This document shows positions 1 through 8,966 of a stretch of 39,727 nt of DNA, piece after piece. Below the pieces are notes generated by a model. That model ran no database searches. It was not told the origin of the DNA and was given only the letters and a program-made list of their open reading frames with translations. Numbering within the stretch: the stretch's first letter is position 1; each line of letters begins with the position of its first letter. Source of the stretch: an uncultured Collinsella sp. Its GTDB lineage: Bacteria > Actinomycetota > Coriobacteriia > Coriobacteriales > Coriobacteriaceae. The position numbers were made by a program, and so were the translations under genes. The stretch is taken from positions 1 through 39,727 of the forward strand of contig UREE01000012.1 in the NCBI GenBank assembly GCA_900546825.1, given 5' to 3'.

Positions 1-67
1 GATTAATGGATGGAAACGGATGTTCTATCGGGACACACTTTTTGTCCTATAAGCCTCACTTCTTAAC

Positions 68-106
68 AAAACGCCCGGCGGGCATTAACTGCTCGCCGGG
101 CGTTTT
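68..106 (-). terminator. Rho-independent terminator of the glycosidase operon
   Basis: A G+C-rich hairpin with arms around CGCCCGGCG and CGCCGGGCG is flanked by four A on one side and four T on the other, so it could work in both directions. It lies just past the stop of the GH1 gene and most likely ends the minus-strand operon. Confidence 0.8.
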
Positions 107-135
107 GGTTAGGAGGCTATGGTTGTTGGGAAGCC

Positions 136-1566
136 TTAGGCCAGGTCCTCGCCGTTCGTCTCGATGACGTGTTTGTACCAGTCGAAGCTCTTCTTTTTGG
201 AACGCTTGAGGGTGCCGTTGCCCGCATCATCGCGGTCGACATAGATAAAGCCGTAGCGCTTGGACATCTCGCCCGTGCCGGCAGACACCAGGTCGATCGG
301 GCCCCAGGTGGTGTAGCCCAGCAGGTCAACGCCGTCCTCGGTCACCGCATCGCGCATCGCGGCGATATGCTGGCGCAGGTAGTCGATACGGTAGTCGTCG
401 TTGATGGAGCCATCCTCCTCGACAACATCCTTGGCGCCCAGGCCGTTCTCGACCACAAACAGCGGCTTCTGATAACGGTCGTACAGGTCGTTGAGGGTGA
501 TGCGGAAGCCCAGCGGATCGATGGCCCAGCCCCACTGGCTCTCCTGCAGGTAGGGGTTCTTGGCGCCGGCGAAGGCGTTGCCCTGGGTGCGCTCGACATC
601 GGGGTTATCGGCACCGGCGGAGCAACGGGTGCTGTAATAGCTAAAGCTGATGAAGTCGACGGTGTTGGCGGCCAGGATCTCGCGGTCCTCGTCCGTCATG
701 CCCACATCGATGCCCAGACGCTCGAGCTTCTTGACGGCATAGGCCGGGTAGTAGCCGCGGCTCTGAACGTCGACGAAGAAATAGTTGCTCTGGTTGTCAA
801 TCTGCGCCTGGCGCACATCGCCCGGACGGCAGCTGTAGGGGTAGTAGCTACCTGCGGCAAGCATGCAACCGATCTTGACCTCAGGGTCGATCTCGTGAGC
901 GATCTTGGTTGCCCAAGCGCTGGCGACGAGCTCGTTGTGGGCGGCCAGGTACTCGACGGCCTCCTTGTTCTCGCCCTCCTCAAAGACCAGACCGGCACCC
1001 ATAAACGGTAGGTGCAGGATCATATTGATCTCGTTGAAGGTGAGCCAGTACTTTACCAGGCCCTTGTAGCGGGTGAAGATCGTGGTCGCGAGGTTCTTGT
1101 AGAAGTCGATGAGCTTGCGGTTGCGCCAGCCGCCGTACTCCTTGATAAGGTGAATCGGGCAGTCGAAGTGCGTGATGGTCACGAGCGGCTCGATGCCGTG
1201 CGCCTGGCACTCGCGGAACACGTCCTCGTAAAAAGCCAGGCCGGCCTCGTTGGGCTCAGTCTCGTCGCCGTTGGGGAAGATACGGGTCCAGGCCAGGCTC
1301 ATGCGGAAGGTCTTAAAGCCCATCTCGGCAAAGAGGGCGATGTCCTCCTTGTAGTGGTGATAGAAATCGATGCCGGTCTGCGCGGGGTAGTAATAGCCGT
1401 CCTCGAAGTCGAGCATCTTGCGCTGGCCGGAGACCACCGCATAGCGCTCGGGGCCGTGCGGCGCCACGTCCACGTTGGCCAGGCCGCGGCCATCCACGTC
1501 GTAAGCGCCCTCGCATTGGTTGGCAGCCGTCGCGCCGCCCCACAGGAAGTCTTTACGGAAAGCCAT
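136..1566 (-). CDS. bglA: GH1 6-phospho-beta-glucosidase
   Basis: A 476-residue glycoside hydrolase family 1 enzyme that should hydrolyse phosphorylated beta-glucosides delivered by the PTS, releasing glucose 6-phosphate and an aglycone or sugar in the cytoplasm. The N-terminal FLWGGATAANQCEGA block is typical of GH1. The acid/base glutamate is E179 in TFNEI (NEI in place of the usual NEP) and the nucleophile is E373 in VVENG. S428, K436 and Y438 in the segment ending SKRYGFIYVD match the phosphate-binding Ser/Lys/Tyr pattern of 6-phospho enzymes, which separates it from plain beta-glucosidases. There is no signal peptide. It is the last gene of the operon begun by the antiterminator at 9815. 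The 247 bases upstream (1567-1813) hold no gene and no clear promoter. The start is preceded by AAAGGA. Confidence 0.93.
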   Translation of the reverse strand: MAFRKDFLWGGATAANQCEGAYDVDGRGLANVDVAPHGPERYAVVSGQRKMLDFEDGYYYPAQTGIDFYHHYKEDIALFAEMGFKTFRMSLAWTRIFPNGDETEPNEAGLAFYEDVFRECQAHGIEPLVTITHFDCPIHLIKEYGGWRNRKLIDFYKNLATTIFTRYKGLVKYWLTFNEINMILHLPFMGAGLVFEEGENKEAVEYLAAHNELVASAWATKIAHEIDPEVKIGCMLAAGSYYPYSCRPGDVRQAQIDNQSNYFFVDVQSRGYYPAYAVKKLERLGIDVGMTDEDREILAANTVDFISFSYYSTRCSAGADNPDVERTQGNAFAGAKNPYLQESQWGWAIDPLGFRITLNDLYDRYQKPLFVVENGLGAKDVVEEDGSINDDYRIDYLRQHIAAMRDAVTEDGVDLLGYTTWGPIDLVSAGTGEMSKRYGFIYVDRDDAGNGTLKRSKKKSFDWYKHVIETNGEDLA

Positions 1567-1813
1567 GCATCAATCCTTTCACACGCTGTTTGTCGTGGTT
1601 TCAGTATCCCCGTAAGCAGCGCGCTACTCAACGGCAACGACGCAGGCCGACACTTCTTTTCGCCCCAACGGCCTCATCCGCCCGCAGCGACTGACACTTC
1701 CTGATACCTCGCTTCCTCCCCTGGCAACAGGTTCGCCTCTCGAAGTTTTTCCTCCACAGGAACCCGTCCCCGGGAAGGAAAGGAAGTGAGGGGCCGGGCG
1801 GCAATGACTGCGG

Positions 1814-3412
1814 TTAAGCGTACGTGATGGCCTCCAAACGAAGAAGCACGGGAGAGCTATAGCGCATAATGGCGACCTCGTCGCCGTTGAGACGGCAGTC
1901 GCGCACCCACGCGCCGTTCTCAACGGTCCCCGTCTCGAGCGACGCCACATCCACATGCGGCTCACCCGCCGCGTGCGACTCGAGCGCCAAGCCGCAACGA
2001 AGCGCAAGCAGGTACACGGCGCCGTCGGCGGCGCGAAGGGCCGCACACGCACCGGGCAGGGCACCCTCATCAAAGCTCACCTTAATTGCTATGAAACCCA
2101 TATCGAGCAGGCCCTCGGCTGCCACCTCACTCGTCACGGCATCGAGCGTCGCGTACGCGGCATCGTCCTCGGCAAGTTCAAATAACTGAGCCAGCCCACG
2201 CGTGACCTCCGCATATTCCTCCCGGTCCTGAGGCGTGAGCAAAGCGGGGTCGCTCGTATCCATGCCAAAGAGAATACCCGCCGAATCGCCAAAGGGCTCG
2301 CCCATCTCCTCGTAGCCAAAAGGAGCGAAGCACAGGGCATGGTGATGGGCCACCGCCCAGACCTGGCGCGCGGCGGCGTAGGCGTGCGTCGCGGTCTCGG
2401 GGATAAAGAGCGGGTTGTCCTCGCACGCATATCCGTCGCAGACCTTGCAAAACGCCGGGATGTAGATATCGGGGCCCAGCATGTCGATGCTCGGGGCGGC
2501 ATGCTTCCACACGCCCATCACGCGCAGGTTGGGACCGCCCGTGGGAAAGCGCCCAGGCTTGTGACCCTTGTCGAGCCAGCAATTGCAGGCCGTGGGCAGC
2601 GGATGCTCGGCGCGGCCCGCTGCGGCGACCGTCTCCACGTAGCGAGCCATGTGGTAGGTGGTAAACATCTCCTCGGCATGCTCGCCAAAAACCTGTTCCC
2701 ACGAACCAGAGCCGGCGCCCGCTTCAAGGGCTTCCGCAAGCTCAGACGCCAGGGAGGTAGGATCGACCGCAAGCGCCTCGATCAGCTCCGTAGGCACGCT
2801 CTCCGCAAAGGCGGCATCCGCCCAAGGCGAGTGCTCACGTGCCGCGACCATCTGGCCGCACTCGTTTTCTACCTGCACGAGTATCACCGTATGATCTTGC
2901 GCATCCACCTCGCGCAGGTGCGCCATCAAAGCCGCGTAGGCGCCGGCATCCGCCGCGCGCGTCTCCTCGCAATAGAGCGAAAGCGCCGTGATCTCAAAGT
3001 TATGGAACTCGGCATAGCGAACCTTGTTCTGCCCGGGCACCATCTGCGCACGGCGAAAACGCTCGATATCGCGTTTGACCCACGCGGGCGCATAGTAGCA
3101 CTGCGCATTTTTGTACGCGCCAAACCACAGCACGCCCAGGTGCAGCCCGCGCTCGCGGGCAAGCTCGAGCATCATGTCCACTTGGCCAAAGTCAAACTCG
3201 CCCTCTGCGGGCTCCAAAAGCTCCCAGGTAACCGGGGCGAGCACGGTATTCATACCGAGCGCCCGCGCGCGATCGAGAGCATCCGCAAAAGCGCGGCGCC
3301 CACCCGAGGCGGAGTTATGGCACTCGCCCGCAAACAGCGTATAGGGCCGGCCGTCCACCATCAGGCGTTGCCCGCCGCCAGCACAGGTGTACAACTGCGG
3401 AATCTCCGCCAT
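1814..3412 (-). CDS. GH35-like beta-galactosidase (DUF5597 type)
   Basis: A 532-residue TIM-barrel glycosidase of the GH35/GH42-like group with a C-terminal DUF5597-type domain. Members are annotated as beta-galactosidases, but the true substrate here is unknown. Near the N terminus YTLFAGECHNS and the TVLAPVTWELLEP segment are typical of the family. The likely acid/base is E184 in VQVENE, and E339 in FIPET is the likely nucleophile. I chose ATG at 3412 because GGAG lies five bases upstream; an in-frame start 20 codons earlier has no ribosome site. There is no signal peptide, so it acts on imported oligosaccharides or glycosides. It lies 122 bases after the GH43 gene in the same direction and is probably in the same operon. 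Confidence 0.82.
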   Translation of the reverse strand: MAEIPQLYTCAGGGQRLMVDGRPYTLFAGECHNSASGGRRAFADALDRARALGMNTVLAPVTWELLEPAEGEFDFGQVDMMLELARERGLHLGVLWFGAYKNAQCYYAPAWVKRDIERFRRAQMVPGQNKVRYAEFHNFEITALSLYCEETRAADAGAYAALMAHLREVDAQDHTVILVQVENECGQMVAAREHSPWADAAFAESVPTELIEALAVDPTSLASELAEALEAGAGSGSWEQVFGEHAEEMFTTYHMARYVETVAAAGRAEHPLPTACNCWLDKGHKPGRFPTGGPNLRVMGVWKHAAPSIDMLGPDIYIPAFCKVCDGYACEDNPLFIPETATHAYAAARQVWAVAHHHALCFAPFGYEEMGEPFGDSAGILFGMDTSDPALLTPQDREEYAEVTRGLAQLFELAEDDAAYATLDAVTSEVAAEGLLDMGFIAIKVSFDEGALPGACAALRAADGAVYLLALRCGLALESHAAGEPHVDVASLETGTVENGAWVRDCRLNGDEVAIMRYSSPVLLRLEAITYA

Positions 3413-3534
3413 GGCAACTCCATTCTTCCGTTTTGTTTCAACCCCCTGAGGGCCGAGCCGTGTTGAGAGCACCGGACGCGCGACCAGGGCCTACCTGTCG
3501 TCCGTGCGAGCCCGCCCCTCCGATGGGAGATGGG

Positions 3535-4989
3535 TTAAAGGACGGCAAACGAGGCGAGATCGACCGAACCGACGCCCTCGATAGCCAGGTAGAGTGCATG
3601 GTCACCGGCAACGGTCTTCGTCAGGGATGCGACCACCGTGCACCAGCCCTCGCCTGGCACGAGCTCGACGCGCGTCAACTCAGCGCCATCCGGCGCGTCC
3701 AAGCGTACACTCACCACACCGGCAAGATCCCCGCGCACCTCGAGCTCCACCGTGCGCTCCGCACCGGAAAACGCCAGGTATTTGTAGCCCACGCCCGCTC
3801 CATCGCAGAGGTTGGCCACATGGGTACGTGCCGAAGTCACACAGCCCGCATCGACTTCCTGGGTAATCACCGGATGGTTATCGGCGATTTCCAGATTGCC
3901 GGAATAGTGAACCGCGCCGGCCGGCCCCACCAAGTAGCAGCAAATACTCGCCGGGTACGCGCGCCCGCAAGGAAGCGCTCCGCCATTGAGCCCACAGCTC
4001 GTTATCTCTACTTGTTCGATATGTCCATCGGAAGCAATCTCGATGGGCTCAGCGCACCCCTGGCGCGCGTGCTGCGCACCGTGCGTATGACGGTGATAGA
4101 AGATGTAGTCGCGCCCGGCAATGCGCGCCATGCCGCCATGGTTGTTGCCCAGGTCCATCACAGCGGCGTCCTCGGCCTCGTGCCCGGGCAGGCCCACATC
4201 GCCGTTGGAAACGAGCACGCCGCCGTAGGTTACCGGACCTTCCGGCGTTGGCATCGTGGCCCAGCAGAGCTCATGTCCGTTTTCGCTCGAGTAGACAAAG
4301 TAGTAGCGCCCGTCGAGCACGCGGATGCTCGAGGCCTCAAAGAAGGCATGCCCTTCAAAACCCGTGTCCGCCGCCTGCGTCACTGCCGGAGCCAGATGCT
4401 TGGGTGCCGCAGCCATCGTGCGCATATCGGCGCCGAGCCGCACCACGTAGCCGCCCTCCATGGAACATGCGGGCATGCGCGAGCTCGGCTTCTTGGCGCC
4501 AAACCCATAGTAGAGCCAGCAACCCCCGTCCCCGCAGGGAAGGACTGCCGGGTCAAAGGGCATACCCCAGCCCTCCTCGCCCGCAAACGGCGAGCCGTCG
4601 GGCTTGGCAATAGGGCCCAGATAGCGGTAGCGTCCCGCCGGCTCATCGCACACGGCGACCGACATGATGCAACCGCTCGTCATGCTTAGCGTGAAGTAAT
4701 ACAGATAGAACCGCCCGTCGGCACCCCGGCACACATCGGGCGCGCCGTACCCGGTTCGATCGACATTGGCCGGGTCATCCTCTTTGCGCCAGATGGTCCC
4801 CTCAAACGTCCAGGAGCCCAGATCGTCCACCGGAGCTGACCAGCACACGTAGTCACCCGGGCAGTATGCGGTGCCCTCGGGTGCGTCATGGCTTCCATAC
4901 ACGTAGACTCGGTCACCAAAGACATGCGGTTCGCCATCGGGGATATACTCCCATCCCGGCAGATACGGATTGGTTGCGATATGAGCCAT
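3535..4989 (-). CDS. GH43 family glycosidase (beta-xylosidase/arabinosidase-like)
   Basis: A 484-residue five-bladed beta-propeller glycosidase of family GH43, usually active on beta-xylosides or alpha-L-arabinofuranosides. The N-terminal NPYLPGWEYIPDGEPHVF block carries the expected catalytic base D18. GYGAPDVCRG (D85) and FFEASSIR (E218, probable general acid) follow at the spacing usual for the propeller. Residues from about 330 to the end look like a beta-sandwich, CBM6-like carbohydrate-binding domain. No secretion signal is visible. ATG at 4989 is preceded by AGGAGGGG at good spacing. It lies between the GH3 and GH35-like genes, so it probably removes pentose side groups from the same imported plant glycosides. 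Exact sugar specificity cannot be read from the sequence. Confidence 0.86.
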   Translation of the reverse strand: MAHIATNPYLPGWEYIPDGEPHVFGDRVYVYGSHDAPEGTAYCPGDYVCWSAPVDDLGSWTFEGTIWRKEDDPANVDRTGYGAPDVCRGADGRFYLYYFTLSMTSGCIMSVAVCDEPAGRYRYLGPIAKPDGSPFAGEEGWGMPFDPAVLPCGDGGCWLYYGFGAKKPSSRMPACSMEGGYVVRLGADMRTMAAAPKHLAPAVTQAADTGFEGHAFFEASSIRVLDGRYYFVYSSENGHELCWATMPTPEGPVTYGGVLVSNGDVGLPGHEAEDAAVMDLGNNHGGMARIAGRDYIFYHRHTHGAQHARQGCAEPIEIASDGHIEQVEITSCGLNGGALPCGRAYPASICCYLVGPAGAVHYSGNLEIADNHPVITQEVDAGCVTSARTHVANLCDGAGVGYKYLAFSGAERTVELEVRGDLAGVVSVRLDAPDGAELTRVELVPGEGWCTVVASLTKTVAGDHALYLAIEGVGSVDLASFAVL

Positions 4990-5093
4990 GTCAGACCCCT
5001 CCTATCGATATCGGGCGCGGTACCGGACGGACGCCGGCGACAAGACCGAACGCCTGCCGCGCACCGCGTGCACCATTCGTTAAGCAAATGCAG

Positions 5094-7319
5094 CTAGACG
5101 AGCTCGAACTCCCCCACCAACAGGTCGCGGCTGTTAGGCCCCGCCATGACCTCAAACGCGCCGGGCTCGCTTGCCCAGCCGTGCTCGGGCGTCCAAAAAC
5201 GCAGAGCCTCCTCGCGCAGGATAAACGTCACCGTGCGGCGCTCACGCGGCGCAAGCTCAACACGCGCAAAGTCACGCAGTTCGAGCATGGGGCGCACGCG
5301 CGTTGCCACCTTGTCGTGGATATAGAGCTGCACGACCTCAGTACCAGCAATATCGCCCTCATTGGTCACGTCGATTGAGACCTCGAGGACACCGTCCGCC
5401 GTAAGCTCGTCCGCACTCAGGCGCAGGTTATCGTAGCGCGCCGTATGATACGAGAGTCCGTAGCCAAAGGGGAACATCGCATCGTTAGGGCAGTCCATAT
5501 AGCGGCTCACAAAGCGACCGCTATGCGTTGATGTCTTAGCGGGACGTCCGGTGGAGAACTGCGCATAGTAGAGCGGCTCCTGGCCCACGTTATGCGGGAA
5601 GCTCACCGTGAGCCTGCCGCTCGGATTGACCGTTCCAAAGAGCACGTCGGCTACCGAACGCCCACCAGCCGTACCGGGGAACCACGCCTCTACGATTGCA
5701 TCGCAATCATCGATCACGTCAGTGAGGGAAAGAGGACGCCCGTTAAAGAGCACGAGCACCACAGGCTTGCCGAGCGCGCGCACGCGCTTGAGCAGGCGCT
5801 TCTGCGGAGCCGGTATGGTAATGTCCGTACGCGCTCCGCCCTCACCGCTCTGCAGCATGTGTTCTCCGAGCGCCATGACCACCACGTCGCTCGATGCGGC
5901 CAGCTCGAGCGCCTCGGCAGCCATCGTCTCTAGATCCGCGCCCTCGCCCGTCGGCGCACCGAACGCGGGAATCTTGCCAAACTCCCCAAGCTCGCTGTAG
6001 TCGTCGAGCGTGGGACAGCCTTGGGCCCACGCAAAGCCGTCGTCGCCCATTACCTCGGCAAATGCCTCGGCAAGCGTTACGGAATGAGTTTTATCGGCAT
6101 GAATCGCCCACATGCCGATGATGTCTCGGCTGTTGGCATAGGGACCGATGAGCGCCACGCGCGGAGCGTTGCCCCCGGTCGTAAGCGGTAGCAGCCCACC
6201 TTCGTTTTTAAGGAGCACGAGGGCCTCGTCGCACGTTTTACGCGCGCTCTCAAGACGCTCCGGCGTGCACGTGACCTCCGTACGGCGCTCGGGCGAGCAC
6301 GTACGATACGGGTCCTCAAACAGACCGAGTCTGTTCTTGAGCTCGAGCACGCGCATGCAGGCGGTATCGATCTGCTCGAGCGAAACCTCACCCGTTTCGA
6401 TGAGGGCCTCAAGCTCATGTGCGTAGCAGGGCGTCTTCATGTCGATGTCCACGGTGGCATTCATGGCGAGCTTGGCCGCCTCGCGACGGTTTGCCGCCAC
6501 ACCGTGTGCCCTGAGCTCGTCGATCGCCGCGTAATCGGTGATGATGGGACCGTCAAAGCCCCACTCGTCGCGCAACACGTCGTGCATGAGCCAGCGGTTT
6601 GCCGTGGCGGGGATGCCATCGATGGTGTTGAAGCTCGTCATCACCAAATCGCAACCAGCCTCGACAGCCGCACGGTACGGAGGCAGGTACTCGTTGCGCA
6701 GGCGCCACTCGCTCATATCCACTGTGTTGTACTCGCGACCCGCCTCGGGCGCACCATAGCCCGCAAAGTGTTTGACGCAGCTGGCCAAGCTCTTCTGCGG
6801 CGTACCGTCACCCTTAAAGCCCTCGACCATCGCGCGAGCGAAGCGGCTGCTTAGGTACGGATCCTCGCCCGGCATCTCCAGGCAGCGACCCCAACGGGCA
6901 TCGCGCACCACGTCCACCGGCGGGCTAAAGGTCACCATGCAGCCATCGGCCACGGCCTCTTCGGCAATAAGGTTGTAATCCTCGCGGATAAGCTCTGGGT
7001 CCCACGTGGCTCCCAGGCCCAGGGGGATTGGATAGCAGGTTTGATAGCCATAGATCACATCGGCCATAAAGACGAGCGGGATCTTAAGACGGCTGCGCTC
7101 AAGATATGCATCTTGGATACGATGCACTTCCTCGGCGCCCAACACGTTGAGCACGCTGCCGCATACGTCAACATCTTCTTGCGTCACGCCCAGCTTGGCA
7201 CGCGGACCAACCGCTACGGCATCGGTGCCAAAGCACCCACCGTCAAGCTGCACCAACTGCCCGATCTTCTCGCGCAGGGTCATACGCCCCAAAAGGTCAA
7301 CGAGCTCGGATTGCTTCAT
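5094..7319 (-). CDS. bglX: GH3 beta-glucosidase
   Basis: A 741-residue family GH3 beta-glucosidase (or beta-xylosidase). Domain 1 is a TIM barrel with KHFAGYG at 183-189 and the nucleophile D262 in PIITDYAAI, where SDW is usual. Domain 2 contains the loop SGEGGARTDITIP that supplies the acid/base region. A fibronectin type III-like domain fills roughly residues 620-741. The frame is open far upstream (to 7661), but ATG at 7319 has GAGG six bases before it, and the upstream part is low-complexity sequence overlapping the PTS gene, so the shorter start is right. Unlike E. coli BglX it has no signal peptide and should be cytoplasmic. It follows the PTS gene after a 140-base spacer full of hairpins. 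The symbol is by family resemblance only. Confidence 0.88.
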   Translation of the reverse strand: MKQSELVDLLGRMTLREKIGQLVQLDGGCFGTDAVAVGPRAKLGVTQEDVDVCGSVLNVLGAEEVHRIQDAYLERSRLKIPLVFMADVIYGYQTCYPIPLGLGATWDPELIREDYNLIAEEAVADGCMVTFSPPVDVVRDARWGRCLEMPGEDPYLSSRFARAMVEGFKGDGTPQKSLASCVKHFAGYGAPEAGREYNTVDMSEWRLRNEYLPPYRAAVEAGCDLVMTSFNTIDGIPATANRWLMHDVLRDEWGFDGPIITDYAAIDELRAHGVAANRREAAKLAMNATVDIDMKTPCYAHELEALIETGEVSLEQIDTACMRVLELKNRLGLFEDPYRTCSPERRTEVTCTPERLESARKTCDEALVLLKNEGGLLPLTTGGNAPRVALIGPYANSRDIIGMWAIHADKTHSVTLAEAFAEVMGDDGFAWAQGCPTLDDYSELGEFGKIPAFGAPTGEGADLETMAAEALELAASSDVVVMALGEHMLQSGEGGARTDITIPAPQKRLLKRVRALGKPVVLVLFNGRPLSLTDVIDDCDAIVEAWFPGTAGGRSVADVLFGTVNPSGRLTVSFPHNVGQEPLYYAQFSTGRPAKTSTHSGRFVSRYMDCPNDAMFPFGYGLSYHTARYDNLRLSADELTADGVLEVSIDVTNEGDIAGTEVVQLYIHDKVATRVRPMLELRDFARVELAPRERRTVTFILREEALRFWTPEHGWASEPGAFEVMAGPNSRDLLVGEFELV

Positions 7320-7337
7320 GGCTACCTCGTTTCTGTT

Positions 7338-7447
7338 GTGTGCCCTTATGGGAGGACGCCGGATTCGTGTAGGGGTCAGCGCCCTCCCATAAGGGCACAC
7401 GGGGCGCATCTGGCGCCGCGCCCCGTGTGCTGGCGTCCAAAGACGCC
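7338..7447 (-). repeat. Cluster of overlapping hairpins between PTS and GH3 genes
   Basis: Three inverted repeats are packed between the PTS stop and the GH3 start. The first is a perfect 18-bp pair, 7338-7355 with 7383-7400. The second is a perfect 12-bp pair, 7396-7407 with 7418-7429, which shares five bases with the first. The third is a 6-bp pair, 7432-7437 with 7442-7447. None has a downstream U tract on the minus-strand transcript. They may mark an mRNA processing or stability site that sets PTS expression apart from the downstream hydrolases, or a switch between alternative folds. Confidence 0.7.
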
Positions 7448-7459
7448 GGTTTCCCAGAA

Positions 7460-8821
7460 CTAGTTGTTCTCGAGGATCATGTCGTCGTTGAAGCCGAAGG
7501 TCAGCGTGCCCACAAAGGTGAGGACGGAGGCGACGGCGAGCGCGATGACGTCCTCCATACCCACCGAGCCGATGATGGCCGGGATGGTGATGAGCGAGGT
7601 GGTCATGAGCGCGGGCTGGTGCAGGCCAAAAGTGGCAGCAATGGCACCGCAGATGCCGCAAGAGACGATTGCGATCACAAACGGGCGCTTGTACTTGAGG
7701 ACGGCGCCGTAGATGGCGGGCTCGGTGATGCCGGCGAGGAGCGCAGAGATGGCGGCAGCGCCGGCGAGCTCCTTGAGCTCGGTGTTCTTGGTCTTGAGGA
7801 AGATGGCAAGGACCGCGAAACCCATGGCAAAGTTGGTGCCGACGGTAATGGGCAGGATGACGTCATAGCCGAGCATACCGATGTTCATCTGGATGATGGG
7901 GATAAAGGCCCAGTGCATACCAAAGATGATGAGGCAGGGCCAAAGCAGACCGATGAGGAAGCCTGCGGGCAGCGGGGCAACCTCAAGCAGGGAAACCAGG
8001 CCGTTAGCGATGAGACCACCGATGAAGTCGGTGACGGGGCCGATGATGTAGAGGGTGAGCGCAGTGGCCACGACGAGGGTCACGACGGGAACGATCAAGC
8101 CCTTGAGGATATCGGGGACGACCTTATTGAGGCCCTTCTCGATCCAGGACTGCGCGTACACGGCAAAGATGATGGGGATAACCGAGCTCGTGTAGCTGAT
8201 GAGCGTTACCGGGATGCCAAAGAGGTCAACCGGGTCGCCGGCGCTAAAGAGCGTGGAGAGCGTGGGGTAGCACAGCGCAACGGCGATGGCCATGGCCGTC
8301 CAGTCGTTGCACTTGAACTTCTTGGCCGCAGTGCGGGCAAGGAAGACCGGCATGAAGTAGAACACGCCGTCGCCGATGGCGTAAAGCAGCTGGTAGGTGG
8401 TGGACTCGGCCGCGAGCCAACCAAAGGAGTTGGCCATGATCACAAAGGCCTTGAGAAGGCCGGCGGCGGACATGGCGGGAAGCATCGGCATAAAGATGCC
8501 GCTGATGAGCTGGATGGCGCGGTTGACGATGCTGCCACCGGCCTCGTCCTCGACCTCGCCGCCAAGCTGGATGTTGGAAACCTTGGGCAGGGCGTCATAC
8601 ACGTCGGTAACGTGATTGCCGATAACAATCTGGTACTGACCGGCGGCCACTAGAACGGAGACAACGCCCTCGGTCTGGTTGAGCTTCTCGGTCTGGGCCT
8701 TCTTCTCGTCGTTGAGGGTAAAGCGCAAACGGGTAATGCAGTGGGTGACGGACTTGACGTTGTCCTCGCCACCGACGAGTTCAACGATGGTACGGGCGAG
8801 AGCCTCGTAATCGCGTGCCAT
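7460..8821 (-). CDS. bglP: PTS beta-glucoside-specific EIIBC component
   Basis: A 453-residue phosphotransferase system permease that imports and phosphorylates beta-glucosides such as cellobiose, arbutin or salicin. The EIIB domain (about 1-85) has the phosphorylated cysteine C28 in THCITRLRF. The EIIC membrane domain (about 105-450) carries the conserved GITEPAIYG motif near residue 360 and roughly ten hydrophobic segments. The C-terminal EIIA domain found in many BglP/BglF proteins (about 620 residues) is absent, so EIIA must come from another PTS protein. AAGGAGG lies six bases before the ATG. It follows the antiterminator gene by 145 bases and precedes the GH3 gene, the usual logic of a LicT-controlled operon. 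Confidence 0.92.
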   Translation of the reverse strand: MARDYEALARTIVELVGGEDNVKSVTHCITRLRFTLNDEKKAQTEKLNQTEGVVSVLVAAGQYQIVIGNHVTDVYDALPKVSNIQLGGEVEDEAGGSIVNRAIQLISGIFMPMLPAMSAAGLLKAFVIMANSFGWLAAESTTYQLLYAIGDGVFYFMPVFLARTAAKKFKCNDWTAMAIAVALCYPTLSTLFSAGDPVDLFGIPVTLISYTSSVIPIIFAVYAQSWIEKGLNKVVPDILKGLIVPVVTLVVATALTLYIIGPVTDFIGGLIANGLVSLLEVAPLPAGFLIGLLWPCLIIFGMHWAFIPIIQMNIGMLGYDVILPITVGTNFAMGFAVLAIFLKTKNTELKELAGAAAISALLAGITEPAIYGAVLKYKRPFVIAIVSCGICGAIAATFGLHQPALMTTSLITIPAIIGSVGMEDVIALAVASVLTFVGTLTFGFNDDMILENN

Positions 8822-8966
8822 GTGAAACCTCCTTGTTTCACTCGTTACAAAGATATCTGCAGCCCCGGCGCCTTGGAGCTTAACAGCAGGTTGCGCGGCG
8901 ATGCCGCGATGTCTGCCGACGCAAAGCCGGCCAGTTGGGCAGTTAGACGGGTGCCCGGCCTCCGTA

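Noticed and set aside
7338..7447. Rho-independent terminator between PTS and GH3
   Set aside because: The hairpins are strong but no T run follows on the minus strand.
7320..7661. N-terminal extension of the GH3 protein
   Set aside because: The extension overlaps the PTS gene, is low-complexity, and the internal ATG at 7319 has the ribosome site and the normal family start.
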